The notes beneath the pieces are model-generated. The model had not been told where the DNA came from. It did no database searches and saw only the letters and a list, made by a program, of their open reading frames with translations. Positions 47,746-60,500 of a DNA stretch of 64,000 bases are shown one piece after another (the first letter of the stretch is position 1; every line of letters starts with the position of its first letter). The position numbers were made by a program, and so were the translations under genes. Source of the DNA: Gentiana macrophylla (lineage: Eukaryota; Streptophyta; Magnoliopsida; Gentianales; Gentianaceae); assembly GCA_026214975.1 (NCBI GenBank), contig JAOBSW010000144.1:1-64000 (forward strand), written 5' to 3'.

Positions 47746-48712
47746 AGTAATAAACCGGTTAACCTCAAGTGCAAGGATCGTAGTATGGAGGCTAATGCCG
47801 GGTCGATCTTACGGGGAACTAGACGAATGTGAATCCCAGCTTTTGTTTTTAACTAAACTATGTCACGAATCTAACCTAAACAAATATGCAGAAAAAGTAA
47901 CTAGACAGAGGAGATTAATCCAATGCTAGGAAAGACTGAAAGCGATAAATAAACTAAACTAAAGTGCAGAAAAGTAAACTAAAGCTAAACAATTCAAGTT
48001 TTAAGGATTAAAATCAATTTATAACGAACGAACAAGCAATTGATCCACCTATCCTATCAACATTCAATTCTAACTCGGATTAATTCGTGATCTCTACTCA
48101 AGTCGTGATTCACCTAATCGAAGGCATAAACTCCTACTACTCGTAGAGGCGAGTTCGTTTTCTAATCTTTTATCTTTCGATGTTAAAGATTACGTCTTTC
48201 TAACCTAGGCGTGAAATCTTTCAATTTCTAATCTGAGATTCAATCTAATAACTTTCGTTGTGATTAGATTAAAGGTCTAAACTTTTATCATGGTGTTCTA
48301 AGGTTAACATGACTTTCATCAAGCAAACAATAAACAAAAGCACGGATCTTTCGATATAGCATGCAATCAACATATAAAAACATGATAAAAGTAACAACTT
48401 TAATAGATACTCACAAAATAATCACGAACTAGAGATCAAACTGTTGAAACGGACGGCTTCACAATGCTTGTTCAAGGAGGATTTAGCCTCCTAGCATCCT
48501 TATGCAAACTCGAATTGATGGAATAAAGAACATAAATCTAACTATCTAATCTAGATGTTTTATTGCATAAAAACTGGAAAATAAAGGAGTAAAAACGCAG
48601 CCAAGCTGCTCCCTAGGGTTTAGGGATCTAACAAAAGATTTCCCAAACCCTAATCATACAATTCGATCCCTGCCAATTCTAATGGTCATGCAAAATCAGT
48701 CATGTATTTTTT
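47746..48712 (-). mobile_element. Truncated X-like LTR (Z), minus orientation
   Basis: Read on the minus strand, its 3' part (CCATACTACGATCCTTGCAC followed by TTGAGGTTAACCGG) is homologous to the end of the plus-strand X LTR, which it meets tail to tail at AAAACTAGTTTT (47725-47736). It is cut off at about 48712 by the start of duplication copy B. The join (48675-48720) shows scrambled short words from the neighbouring block (CCAATTCTAATGGTC, ATGCAAAATCA), as at a patched break. Confidence 0.5.
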
Positions 48713-48926
48713 CAGTCATGTAGTGGTCTTTTGTTTGAGTTGATGAATTTCATCTTCTGCCAATTCTAATGGTCTACCTGCTAATTGATTAATAAATTTT
48801 TCTCTCAGTAATGCAAAATCAATTGCTATAAAACTCTGTCTCAGATTACCAAACTGCACAATTGTTTTTCCTAAAAAATGCTTTTCTACTAAGCCTACTT
48901 TCTAATCATCCGAAGCATCGTGCATC

Positions 48927-49163
48927 TAGATGTATCTTTTACTATGCCGTATCCATTCCTTAGGTGATTCTCCATTAAACAGGGGAGATAGACATTAGGA
49001 ACCTTAACTTCCTCCTCAAATTTCTCATTTCTAGCTAATTTGAAATTAGCTTCATACCTATGTGGCGTAAGTAGCAAGATGTCATGAACTGGTGGGTGAG
49101 TTCCAATTTGATGAGACGACGACGAAGGTGTTTGTAAATAAGAGGTTTTATTCTCGACAAAAG
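48927..49163 (-). pseudogene. Ty3/gypsy gag fragment, copy B
   Basis: Counterpart of 29608-29844, with additional one-base indels that split the frame before FNGESPKEW. Confidence 0.55.
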
Positions 49164-49916
49164 TTGTGTACTACACCATAAGAGCTCAAAGCATTTATAG
49201 TAGTTGTCTCATTTCAGAGGCTAGCACGTTATCACTAAGCTAACTACTATCTGTCGATCACTTCTCTAAGGTTGAATTTCCCTTAAAATAATGTAAATTT
49301 AATTTTCTTCTTTTGCATTTTTCAATCAACACACTTCTTTTATGCATATTGATTAATTTTTAACAATATTTATAGCATTCATGTTGTTGAGGTATTGATA
49401 AATATATTTTTGTTGAGCGCAGTTTATGGTGTAAATGAACTACATTAATAGTTTAAATAAATAAATAAAGCAAAAAAACATTAATATAATATCCCTAAAA
49501 AGGGAATACTATAATCGATATAATATAATGCACGTAAACATATAAGCAACCAAAAACAATAAATGTATTAATAGTGTAAATCAAGCCTTACATAACTCGA
49601 TCGCTTAGTCTTTTTCTTGTTTTATTTTTATAACCTAATTTTTTCTTAACGGTTCCAATCGCATCATCTTCATCAATATAAACTGGGCTCATGTCATCGT
49701 ATTTTATGGTTGTTATTTGACTCATTTCACCGCTTATGATAGTTTGGCTCTCCATTTTTCTTTGTTTTTATTGTTGATGTGTGTATTAGTTTTCATTTTC
49801 TACCAAATGTTTCATCTTGGCATATTTGAGAAATTTTGGATCGGTTGAGGCTTCATTGATGATTTTTCCCATTGATGAAAATGGACACGGTCGAAGTTAT
49901 GCACCCTTTATCAATG

Positions 49917-50241
49917 GAATGCTGGCGAAGATAAGCACCTCTTTGTCCACTTACGCCAAGTAGATCCAAAATTTATTTGTTCCAAAATGGAATCAGAAAA
50001 CTCCAGTTGACCGAGTCGAATGTTTTTGAGTCCGCTTTGAAGATAAAGGTGTTTTATTAGGCTTTTCATATAGTCAATCACTTAATTTGTTATTAGGACA
50101 CCATCAAGTATTTGTCAACCTTTGATGAAAGTAGGTTGACGGTGATCCATGAGGAGAGTGATGACACTATTGAGTCTATCACCTAGCAATTTGGATTTAT
50201 TTTATACATCTTTCGCCAATCCAACTAATAAGGCGGTAGTC
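49917..50241 (-). pseudogene. LINE reverse transcriptase fragment, copy B
   Basis: Counterpart of 30605-30932, including the FIKGRQILDG segment. It carries a few extra indels. Confidence 0.7.
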
Positions 50242-51233
50242 TTTAAAGGAGGTAGGGTTGCTCGTAGTCTTTGAAGGAGGTAGGGTTGCTCCATTCGTGA
50301 GTCATTGTTATGCAATGATAAACTATCCGAATCTTCTCTTATGAATTGTTCTTTGCTCTCGCCTACCTGGGTTTTCTCATTCTTCTTCACCATTCTATGT
50401 TTTGCGCAAATTTAGAAATTATTACTTCATTCCGTGTCTAATCAAGTGGTCAAGACTTTGAACCTATTCAGGGCAAGTGTATGTGAGTTGTATTACGTTT
50501 CTATAAGAACAAAGTTTTCGTAGATGATTCTAATGCATAAATTATTTGTATCATATTTTTTCGTAGGTGTTTCAAATGCATAAATTATTTGTATCATGTT
50601 TTTTCGTAGATGCTTATTAAACAACAATTAGAGATATATAAAAGTCAAACAATAATTACTTTGTAAATACTTCCTAGGCTTCTTCACAACAATTTTACAA
50701 TAGATTTCTCACTTGGTATAGATAAATGCTTGCTTTGGATACTTATTCACAAAATAATCATTATTTGAATGATTCCCCACTTGAAAATTAATTGTCAATT
50801 GTAATCACAAAATTTATTTGTTCCAAAAGAAATAATAAGTATTATTTAATTAATTTTTACTTTTATAGATATATTGTTGCTTATTTGGTTGTTATTTTTA
50901 AACGATAAAACAAATTATTGCAAAAATAGTTATCATTGATTGAAAGCTTACCATAATTATTATTTTTGTTCTGGCGTACCATAAATTTCTTTTTGAAAAA
51001 ACTTATCATAATTAAATCAACAACAATAATTATAACTTGAAAGCTTCTTCACAATAATCATTCCGTATATTTTTTTTTTTATATTATGTATGCTTGCATA
51101 TTATGTAGATAAGTGTCTTTTATTAACGCATTAATTAAAGAATAAATTTAATAATATAGAAGAAACACTTTTGAGGGAAACACGGCTTTTAAACACACGT
51201 TCATTTTTCTTTTATTATAGTTAATGATATATT

Positions 51234-51325
51234 TTGTTTTAACGGGATTGAACACCAATCTTTATGTTAGATTATAGTTTAATTCATCACTAGACCGATG
51301 CACCTTGTGCATCTAACTACTTTTC
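51234..51325 (-). mobile_element. tRNA-derived SINE fragment, copy B
   Basis: Counterpart of 31930-32025. Box B is one base shorter (GGGATTGAACACC on the plus strand). Confidence 0.45.
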
Positions 51326-52212
51326 ATTCTTTAACAACTATCACATTAATGATAATCAAGGGGCATCTTAGACTTTAACCTTTAAATTTATGACATTCAA
51401 CCACTTTTTTAGTTTGTGTGAAAAACTCTAGGATAACTTATATTATAGGATGTAGCTACTATTTATTAGTATATATTAATAAATGAGGTCTTTTTATTAA
51501 TAGATCAAAAAATGAAAGTACATTGTCATATTCGGCCTTTCTTCTTATATCCAAAGACGTTGACAAAATATAGTCAATCCTCTTTAAAATCTATGAGTGA
51601 CAAAGTTAGTGTGAGAAAATTCATATCATTAGGAAACAATGCAGCACCTTGTGTTTCCAAAAATAATCACATCAAAAACAAAAGATTACGCAAAGAAATT
51701 GTGCAACAGAAAAGCTAAAAAATCTATCTCGGTTCTTGGATTCTTCAACTTTGAGATGCGTGTGTTGTAGTTACATCTTTGGTCCTCCAATGATGTCAGC
51801 TACAGTGTAAACTCTTGAATGGATTGGTAATTTGGTAGCTTCGCTAGAGTGGGTGTCATGAAAAGATGTGAAAAATAATCAGTACCTGAATGAAAATAAT
51901 GGTTTAAAGGAGCAAAGGAAAATAACACATGTTTTGCACCCTTCATGTTGGAGATGAAGGTGCTTCCAGATATTTCTGCCTAAAGTTGATCCAAATGTCC
52001 AGCATTAGCATCATCATTCGCCAAAAATAGGATTAATTCTTACTTAAATGAAGTTATACCCCTCTTTAAAGAGACCTGCAGAAAAGACAATGATGGTGTA
52101 CGAAAGTGATTTCATATAATAGGCAGACAAAAGAGTGTGAATCAAAGATGGTACAATATGTTTTGCACCCTCTAAAAAAATAATTGAAGGGTCATCCAGT
52201 TGAGGAGTCCCA

Positions 52213-52694
52213 TTAACGAGCAAATCGCATAGTCGGCAGTTCCAATTGATTAGCATAGAGAATGAGCCGTTGTTGAAGTAGTATTAGGTCGGCATTACTT
52301 AAGCAGGAACCAAACGCATGCGTGGATGCTTGCTTGGAGAGAAAGTCAGCCGCATTGTTTGCTTCGCGATATATGTGTTTGATTGACATGCCATAATTAT
52401 GAACAAGGTTTTTAATGGTTAAAATATCATCAGCGATCCTCCAAGGATTTGGAAGAACGCCATGAATGACATTGACAATGACCATAGAGTCGGTCTCTAT
52501 CTCAACTTGATGGTATCCGTTATTAGAACAAAAAGTAATACCTGCAAGAAGGGCTTTAGTTTAGGCAATGATATACTAGTGACATTGCCATAAAATTCAT
52601 TTGGAGCATGAAGGAGGCGATCATCCGAGTCCCGAATAATGAAACCTCCACCAGACGGTTCGGGATTGCCAACAATAGACCCATCCGTATTGAG
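52213..52694 (-). pseudogene. RNase H (RVT_3-type) fragment, copy B
   Basis: Same gene piece as 32916-33396. The run at 52530-52534 is five bases here, so ALLAGITFCSNNGYHQVEIE reads through into ETDSMVIVN, and the catalytic-Asp part is better preserved than in copy A. Confidence 0.75.
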
Positions 52695-53181
52695 GGGGTC
52701 CGCAGATTCCGTTAAAAATAAGAATACTCTACATTTTACCTATTGAAAAATATTTCGAACCTCATGAAAAAAATTATTTACTTAGAAAAAAATTTACGGA
52801 CCTGACTGAATATTATTTCTAGATCCGCCACTGAGGAAGGCGGTGGTTTTGTCCAAGCAATCGGGATAGGTGGAATTATTCTTCTCAAATTCAAGTGTTT
52901 GCTGAAATTATTTACAATAAAACATTCACCATCATCATCCACTCGATAGATTTTTTTGTAGTAGAATAATGCTGATTGAAGATTTTGATAAATATTGGCG
53001 ACGACATGAGTGAAGCTAGGGAAAAAAAGTGATTTACCCTATTATTATTTTTTATCCTCAATTCCTCATGTTTGTTGGAGGTATATTTTATAAAGTCAAG
53101 GAATAAGTGAATTACCCTATTATTTTCGGGACCTTGATCCCCTCCAATACACTTAGAGCAATCATAGTGAGGCTTGCGTTG

Positions 53182-54690
53182 TGTTCGATAAAACTTGTTT
53201 TAAATTTATTTTACGGAACACCCCAAGTATAAGGATCATAGTATAGGGTGTTACCGAGTCGCCCTAAGGGAATAAATGATTATCGATTAAGATATAAATC
53301 CTAAGTCGGTTATGTCACGAACTATTACTTAAAACTAAGGTTTACACTATCTATAATGTAAAACGAAGAACAGTTAGGTAAAATCACAGAAAATAGAAAA
53401 ACTTAGAACTGGACGAGCGTTCGCTAAAGGCGGACGAGCGTCCAAGTACGTGCTGGAAACAGAAAATATGCAGAAAACACACTAAAATCCTGGAGGTAAC
53501 TAAACGTAGCAATAACAATCAATACGAACTAATTTGTTTACCAGATAATTAAAAGGACGGTAAAACAACAAGGATACACCACACAACCATCACACAACCA
53601 TTCTTATGATCTAAACACGATTTATTGGTATGATCAATCACAATTCGACTAAATTCCTTTAAATCGAATTCTAGGGTTCTTGTTTCCTTTTCCAAGCAAA
53701 ACAATGTAACATTCAACACAAGATCATTAATTCGTTCCCAAATTAAACAACTCAATTAACATCACATGATTCCTCAAAATAACATTAATCGTATCGATTG
53801 AAAAGCTCTACTATTGAATCATATTTCCATATAAATTCAAGGCAACATATGGTTTCATTGACATTCCTATCTAATAAAACGCTTAGCAATCAATCCAAAA
53901 TCAATCAATAAATAAAAGCGGTGTTCGAATCATAAATAAAAATAAAACTAACTAATCATGGTTGTGATGACGTTGATGTGGTTTCATCCCGTTGTTTCTA
54001 CCGCGATGTGCTTAGCCTTGCATGCTTGTGATGATCCAAGATATGGTTGAAGGAAGAAACTCATAATTCTTTAGGGTTTGGTGCGGCTCTCCAAAGGTGG
54101 AATATGCGGTGTATGGTGTGTGTGTGTTAGGGTTAAAATAACACGCCTATTTATAGAATTTCGAGGCGGCTAGGTCAAAAACGGCATTGGGCGCCCGCCC
54201 AAGGTCATGGACGCTCGTTCATTTATCCGACGGAGATTCGAGGACGCTCGTTCAAACTTACGCCTGGAGACTCTGTATGTAAAATATGACTCTGGACGCT
54301 TCATGGACGCTTGATTCACTCTCTGGACGCTAAATGCGGATCGAGTGGGCGCCCGTCAATATCTTTGAGGATCGGATTTCTTCATAGTTATCCATTCTTC
54401 TTCAAGCCAATTCCATGTTTATCTCTTGCAATTCGAATTGAACCTCATTTATCCTCTTTATGCACTCGAAATTAAGCATCTACATAATAGATAAAACATG
54501 TAGTCATCCCCAAATAATAATAATTCAATAAATTTAACACATAAAAGCGCCCAAATTACACTTTTGACACTTCTAACCCCATTATTCAAATTCACGCCTT
54601 TAAACATATAATTTTCTCTAAAAATTACTAAAATACGAAAGATATTGTTCTCTAATAATGCGATAAAAACCATAAATTTCACCGAGAACA
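53182..54690 (-). mobile_element. Solo LTR of family X with CGTTG target duplication
   Basis: 1509 bp, almost identical to 33874-35380. CGTTG stands on both sides (53177-53181 and 54691-54695) and there is no polypurine tract or internal sequence, so this is a complete lone LTR. The same CGTTG lies left of the copy A LTR. Confidence 0.85.
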
Positions 54691-55514
54691 CGTTGGAGGG
54701 GAGAGCTTCTGTTTTCTCTCTGTCAAAATGGAAGATTTCTATTTTCAAAAGTAAAATAATAAGGAGGAAATAGATAGATTATTTTAGAGATCGTCTACTC
54801 CATTATCTATTTTCTAGTTTTAGATAATGGCAAAGAGAGTATTCTCTTGTCCGGGAAAAAAAATCACGGGCAAAAAGAAGTAATAGAAAGCTTCAAATTG
54901 TTTTTTGTCATCTTGTAGAAAGCTTCAAAAAAATATTCATTCATTCATTCAAAAAAAAAAAAAAAACCTCAGACATGTTCACAAATCACAATGGCTTCTG
55001 TGGATGAAACCCACCTGTTTACTTTTTTTTGTGATGCTTTTCTCACACCACCTTTGCACTATAGTGCTCTCCAAATTGACTCATTTGAAGGATAAAGAAT
55101 CAAATTAGAAGAATAAATAATGAAAAAAATATGAAGCAATTGAAGGTTGTTGTAGTTTTAATCTAAGATGCCTAGTAAATGATGGTGGAAGGAGGTGGTG
55201 TATTGGTGGCTACGTGAATGGTGATGGTGGAAGGAGGTGGTTGCATAGATATTAATTATTTGTTGTAGAATTTTATTTTTTTACCATTACCACCTTTTGT
55301 CATATAAAAATATCAACAACGTTTATTTATATTTTCTACCCAATCTTTACTTGCCAAGTGTCCTAATAATGTCACCGGATGCAAAGAAATAGAGTTTAAC
55401 CACTACGGTTGCTCTTAACGGTCAAGTGCATTAGAGTGAATAATTTTCCTCTAACACCATCTATAGAGTTGAGTGTTCATTGTTAAAGTGTTAGTTATTG
55501 TTACAATAAAATAA

Positions 55515-55611
55515 GGGCAATTCTAAAGGTACCTCCGTAATTATTTCGACACCACATTTTACATGTGAATGTAGTGTCGGAAGTAAAAGTGGGGTGCCTT
55601 TAGAATTGCCC
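55515..55611. mobile_element. Tourist-like MITE, 97 bp, TAA target duplication
   Basis: GGGCAATTCTAAAGGTACC at the left end pairs with GGTGCCTTTAGAATTGCCC at the right end with one mismatch in 19. TAA lies at 55512-55514 and 55612-55614. A 3-bp TAA duplication and GGG-starting ends fit PIF/Harbinger (Tourist) MITEs. Confidence 0.8.
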
Positions 55612-55862
55612 TAAACAATTATAACGAATAATTAATGTGCTTTTATATTTTAACTATTATGATTTAAGTCTCGTCATTATAAACTGTAAACGACATGCTC
55701 TTAAAATCCGAGCTTTTTCGAAAAACGAATCGTTCGCACGTGTCGTATTTAAAATCCAACATGATACATCAGTTTTAACCCAATTCATCTATCATGCGAC
55801 ATAAGCGGAAGTATTAAACCAACGTAGCTCGGAAAACTCTTAAACCAAACAAAGCCAGCATT

Positions 55863-55948
55863 TTTATTTCACTAAACTTGTCTAGAAACGGTTACAATGT
55901 TGTTCTTTATTTCACTAAACTTGTCTAGAAACGGTTACAATGTTGTTC
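55863..55948. repeat. 43-bp tandem duplication
   Basis: TTTATTTCACTAAACTTGTC begins at 55863 and 55906, and both units run on identically to GTTGTTC. Confidence 0.95.
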
Positions 55949-57166
55949 TGTAAAAGGAAACTAACGACTGTCCTAAAAACATGAAACTAGAAAGGAGTAT
56001 AACAACTAAAAATGAACATAAACTTCGATCTATATAGCCATACGTGGACTGAATGTGCCAACTTGGATCCTTCACCGTCTAACAAAACTCCTTAAGCTCT
56101 TGAAATTGATATAAACAGCAATTTGCTCAGTAAGAAAGACAATATCGAATGAAATTCATATCTCCTCACAAGATAAGGTGACTCATTAATTCACTTCTAA
56201 AGCTTAAATTCATATAGTCTACATATACTTCAGGGCCAATATCCCCGTGCATATGCTTCATATGAGCACAATATGTACCCAACAATCATATTTTGCCAAA
56301 GTGCAACCACTGCACGCACACACACCACAACACACAACCATGCACACCCAAGTCATCACCATGCCATCCAAGTGGTTGATGAGCGACAAATTGTCAATCA
56401 TTATTATGACATTTTACCCTAATAATGATAACACTTTGAGCATTATTGTACCAATTTAAATCATTAATTCATAAGTTTTATCCAAATGTATAAGTAGTAA
56501 TTATTATATAAATTATCGTATTTTACTAGGTTTTGTACCGATTTAGTATAAATAAACATCCACAAAGTACAACATTGCTTTTTTGACTTTTATTGTCGAT
56601 TTACTCATGATTCGTTTCTTTGTATTCAGGTAAGAAAGATAAGATTAATCTGGAGACAGTAACTAAAGACCGGATAACGAGGCGAGTTTTGCTCGATGAA
56701 GAAGGATTACTTTGAGCCCAAGGCCATACTTGGAGCCCAAGGCCATCAAAATATCCCACGTAACGACATGTTTTGAGGCCTAAAAAGATGTATTTTGATG
56801 GATGGAAGAATGTGCCACAAGCTAACGAGTTCAAACAGATCAATTGTCCTAAATGCTTCGACCGTAATTTATCTACGACAGACATTTGACCCAACTTAAA
56901 GGCATTTTCTGGGGAAGAGTTCTTCATGAAAGTTGTAGATCTTCAAATGATCTTTCCAACGCATTTTGAATCACGTCAATCGGAGGTCTACAACTCAAGT
57001 TATGGCCATTTTCTTGAAGCTGACATCTTTGTGTAGAGCGAATTTAGATTTGTTCGGATGAGCGGAATAGTGTCGAGGATCGATCCAGGACTTCACTTGG
57101 ATCGATCCGGACGTTGAAATGATGAAATTTCACGTGCTATTCATCATCTTCCATTGCCAACTAGTT

Positions 57167-57167
<1 letters not shown>

Positions 57168-57232
<65 letters not shown>
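57168..57232. repeat. (TA)n microsatellite
   Basis: Uninterrupted TA run of about 30 units inside the W 5' LTR, just before the TATA box. Confidence 0.98.
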
Positions 57233-57234
<2 letters not shown>

Positions 57235-57494
57235 CCTCCCCTATATATACCCAATCCATTCCATTACAACCGGGGCCCCTTCTTCTCCCCTTTCCTTCGT
57301 CCCTTTCCTTCGTCCCCTCTTCTCTTCCACCTCCCTTCTATTCTTCTTGTTTTTTTAATTTTGTTTTGCTATACCTCCCCTATATATACCCAATCCATTC
57401 CATTACAACCGGGGCCCTTCTTCTCTCCCCTTTCCTTCGTCCCTCTTCTCTTCCACCTCCCTTCTCTTCTTCTTGTTTTTTTCATTTTGTTTTG

Positions 57495-57750
<256 letters not shown>

Positions 57751-57835
57751 AATAAAGTAATTATAATATCGTTGTAATGATGGAATAATTATCAAGATTA
57801 TTGATTTCAAACTTTGTTATGTTATATCCGGAGGA

Positions 57836-58389
57836 AAGCGACCCGATTCAAATGATTGTAATCGGTAATATATTCTAATATTATTATGTTTATTATTACT
57901 ATTTCTATTTATATATTACTTATCTATATCTAGCCAAAATATGTAATTGAACTATTTTAATCTTTTTGGTAAAATGGATGATTGACTATGGTAAAAATGA
58001 TTAAAACCGATTATGATGAATCTTTTTCTACGTGCTTTAAATGAAACGTTCAGTATTGGCGTAATTAACGTATGAGCAGAATTATAATCTAATGACGAAC
58101 TAAACGGTGAAGTTAGGATATACGATCAATGGTAGCATTTGCAGGAGAATATACATCGAATACGGAAGTTCTAGCACACTTGAAGAATTTGAGTAGGAAA
58201 TTTGACGGCTTATTAGCCGGTAAAAATGTAAACTCGAGAAAATATCTTACCAAATGAATACTCAAGTCATGATAATGTGTCATTAGGGATGGAAGAACGG
58301 TAAGGATATTCAAGGAAAATGTGAGTTTTTACAGCTGCAGATAGAATTTGAACAACGCGTATTCAAACTCGTTTAATCTTTATTAGAAG
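57836..58389 (+). mobile_element. Family W internal 5' region
   Basis: No clean primer-binding site is visible and the gag N-terminus is not recognisable. Short frames only. Confidence 0.4.
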
Positions 58390-59588
58390 AGATCACCCTA
58401 CTTTTCGTTGGTCCGAAACCCACAGTAAGCAAGGACAACCACCGTATCCAGTTCAATATAAGAATCCATATACTAATAAGGTTTATCAAGGAGATACCTC
58501 GAATCGAACCTACAATCATTACAGACCATATCCACAACATACCACTCAAAGCATACCAGTCACCCAAAGTTCAACTCAACTGAAGGAGTTGATAAATGGG
58601 AGAAATTAATGGAAAATATGATGGGTGTGATGTCTACTCAAGCTCAAAATATGGAAACTATGATAACTTCATAAAGTACACCACCTAAGGATTTGAGTAC
58701 GTTGAAAACATCTATGAGTGGACATGATACTGAGAATGAGAATTATAGAAACATCGATAAGGAATATGGAATATTATTTGAGTAGAGAAGGAGAACGTAA
58801 AAATAGTAGACCTCAGGGAGGATTACCAAGTAATCTTGAAAGAAACCGAGAGAGGTAAAAGTTTGTTATTACCAAGAGTGGAAGAATCTGTGGAAGTAAT
58901 GGATTAGAAAACTTGGAAATAATGAAGTAGAGGATGATTTAGATGGTAAATTTGAAAAGAATGTGGAATCTAAAGATGAACTGAATTCACCAAAGAGAAA
59001 GAGGATATTATTGAAGATTTCCAAGACAAAGCAGATATATTGAACACGAAAGTGAGGATGAGGAATGGGTCAAGGTTCTAGAATATTGAAAAATCCAAGA
59101 TCGAATGATCTAAGGACCTTGTCCAATGAGCGAGTTAAAAGGAATCAAGTTTGAAAGGGCCAATTCAAACCGAACCTTATCCGGCTCAACCCAAATTCAC
59201 CTCGGTTCAACCTTGAAAGGGCAAGCACCATATCCAGGTCTGGTTCGAAGAAAAATATGCGAGAATGATGACACACAGTGTCCTCCAAATGCACAAACAT
59301 CCAAGGAAGCTTCACCATCTTCGTCTAACAACAAGGGTAAGGGAAGTATACATTCTAACCCTAATTTAATTGATCTTGAATCACTTCCTATCCCCGAGAG
59401 AGGAAATGAAAAAGATGAAGTTGGATAAGAATACATACGATTTCTTGACACTTTTCGGCACTTAACTATTAATATCCCTTTCATTGAAGCTCACAATCAA
59501 TATGCCGGAATATGGTAAGTTTCTTAAAGACATACTATCGAGTAAAGAAGCGGTTGGAAGAATATGAGACGGTGTGTCTAAGTGAGGA
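58390..59588 (+). pseudogene. Athila-like gag C-terminal region, broken
   Basis: From about 58396 one frame reads HPTFRWSETHSKQGQPPYPV, the HPNF...W gag tail typical of Athila. A later frame reads KWEKLMENMMGVMSTQAQNM. At 59126-59428 a frame has PSSSNNKGKGSIHS and LESLPIPERGNE. Stops and frame changes separate them. Confidence 0.6.
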
Positions 59589-59980
59589 GTGTTCGCCGTG
59601 CTTCAACACAAGCTTCCTCCTAAACTTAAAGATCCTGGTAGTTTTACTATCCCATGTGAAATTGGGGACTTTTGTTTGAGAAGGCTTTGTGATCTCGGTG
59701 CAAGCATAAACCTCATGTCCTATAATGATTTCATGAAACTTGGCATATGTAAGCTTAAGCGCACGGAGATGACTCTCCAACTTCTTGAGATAGATCTATT
59801 AAACATCCTAAATGAGTCATTGAAGACGTGTTGGTTAAGGTTGATAAATTTTACTTCCCGTCGATTTTGTTGTTATGGATATGGAGGTAGGAGTGCACCC
59901 CTTATCCTCGGGAGACCATTTTTAGCAGCAGTGTGGAGCCGTGATCGATGTTCGTAAAGAGAGCTTAGTTTGGGAGTGAA
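59589..59980 (+). pseudogene. Athila-type aspartic protease, frame-broken
   Basis: It contains LQHKLPPKLKDPGSFTIPCE, the catalytic LCDLGASINLMS loop, and the end motif PLILGRPFLAAV. Between them the frame is lost near 59805-59880. It would process gag-pol. It is clearly the same family as the protease at 40368-40860, but diverged. Confidence 0.8.
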
Positions 59981-60500
59981 TAATGAGCGTGTTGTCTTCA
60001 ACATTTACATTCCATTGAAATATCCATGCACTACACAAGAATCTTGTTCTTGTATGGACACTTTGTGTCCCCTTGTTGTGGATCGTACTAACACGCAGGT
60101 AGTTGAAGAAGATGACTCTATCAATAATATGAAGGCTCACAAACCGAAAGCTCGAAAATCAAAGGAAAAGGTCAAGAACCGTTGGATTCGACGTCATTCG
60201 TCTAACATATGTTGGAGACCAGTATTGATAAAAAAAGACGGATGCGGTGTGTGAGGATGACCCACCACCGGTGCATTAAAGACCTAAGCAAGGAAAAGTC
60301 TAGCTATAGACTATAAATATAGTAAAATCACGGGTACTATCTTTTTAATTATTCCTTAAGCATTTATTTTCGACTGATCGTGTGCTTAATTGTTACATGC
60401 ATTGGTGAGTAATTGTTAGAAGTATCCCATTTTGTTTAGTATATTATATTAGTTAATCATCATCATTATGGTTGTTTAAGTGTCGAGCAAACGGCGTTAA
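59981..60500 (+). mobile_element. Family W post-protease remnant; RT and integrase absent
   Basis: An open frame at 59970-60254 follows protease (lysine-rich, KPKARKSKEKVKNRW). About 250 bp later the pol-end signature AGCGCTACCGGAGGCGACCC (60506) appears. RT, RNase H and integrase, normally over 3 kb, are missing. Confidence 0.6.

Larger units (their letters stand above)
48713..54690. repeat. ~5.98-kb direct duplication, copy B
   Basis: Second copy of 29398-35380, with the same content and order. It differs by small indels and a few local changes (for example near 51183-51210). It ends at the outer edge of the family X LTR. Confidence 0.93.
54696..56376. other. Intergenic DNA with a MITE and short tandem repeats
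   Basis: Contains ATTC repeats and a poly(A) run (54938-54966), a repeated GATGGTGGAAGGAGGTGGT (55179 and 55220), and CA-rich DNA at 56310-56350. No recognisable gene. Confidence 0.45.

Noticed and set aside
48713..54690. 6-kb blocks as giant LTRs of one Ogre-like element
   Set aside because: The outer 1.5 kb alone has TGTTC/GAACA ends, a TATA box, an adjoining PPT in copy A and CGTTG flanks in copy B; the inner 4.5 kb is LINE, SINE and gypsy debris with no primer site at its end.
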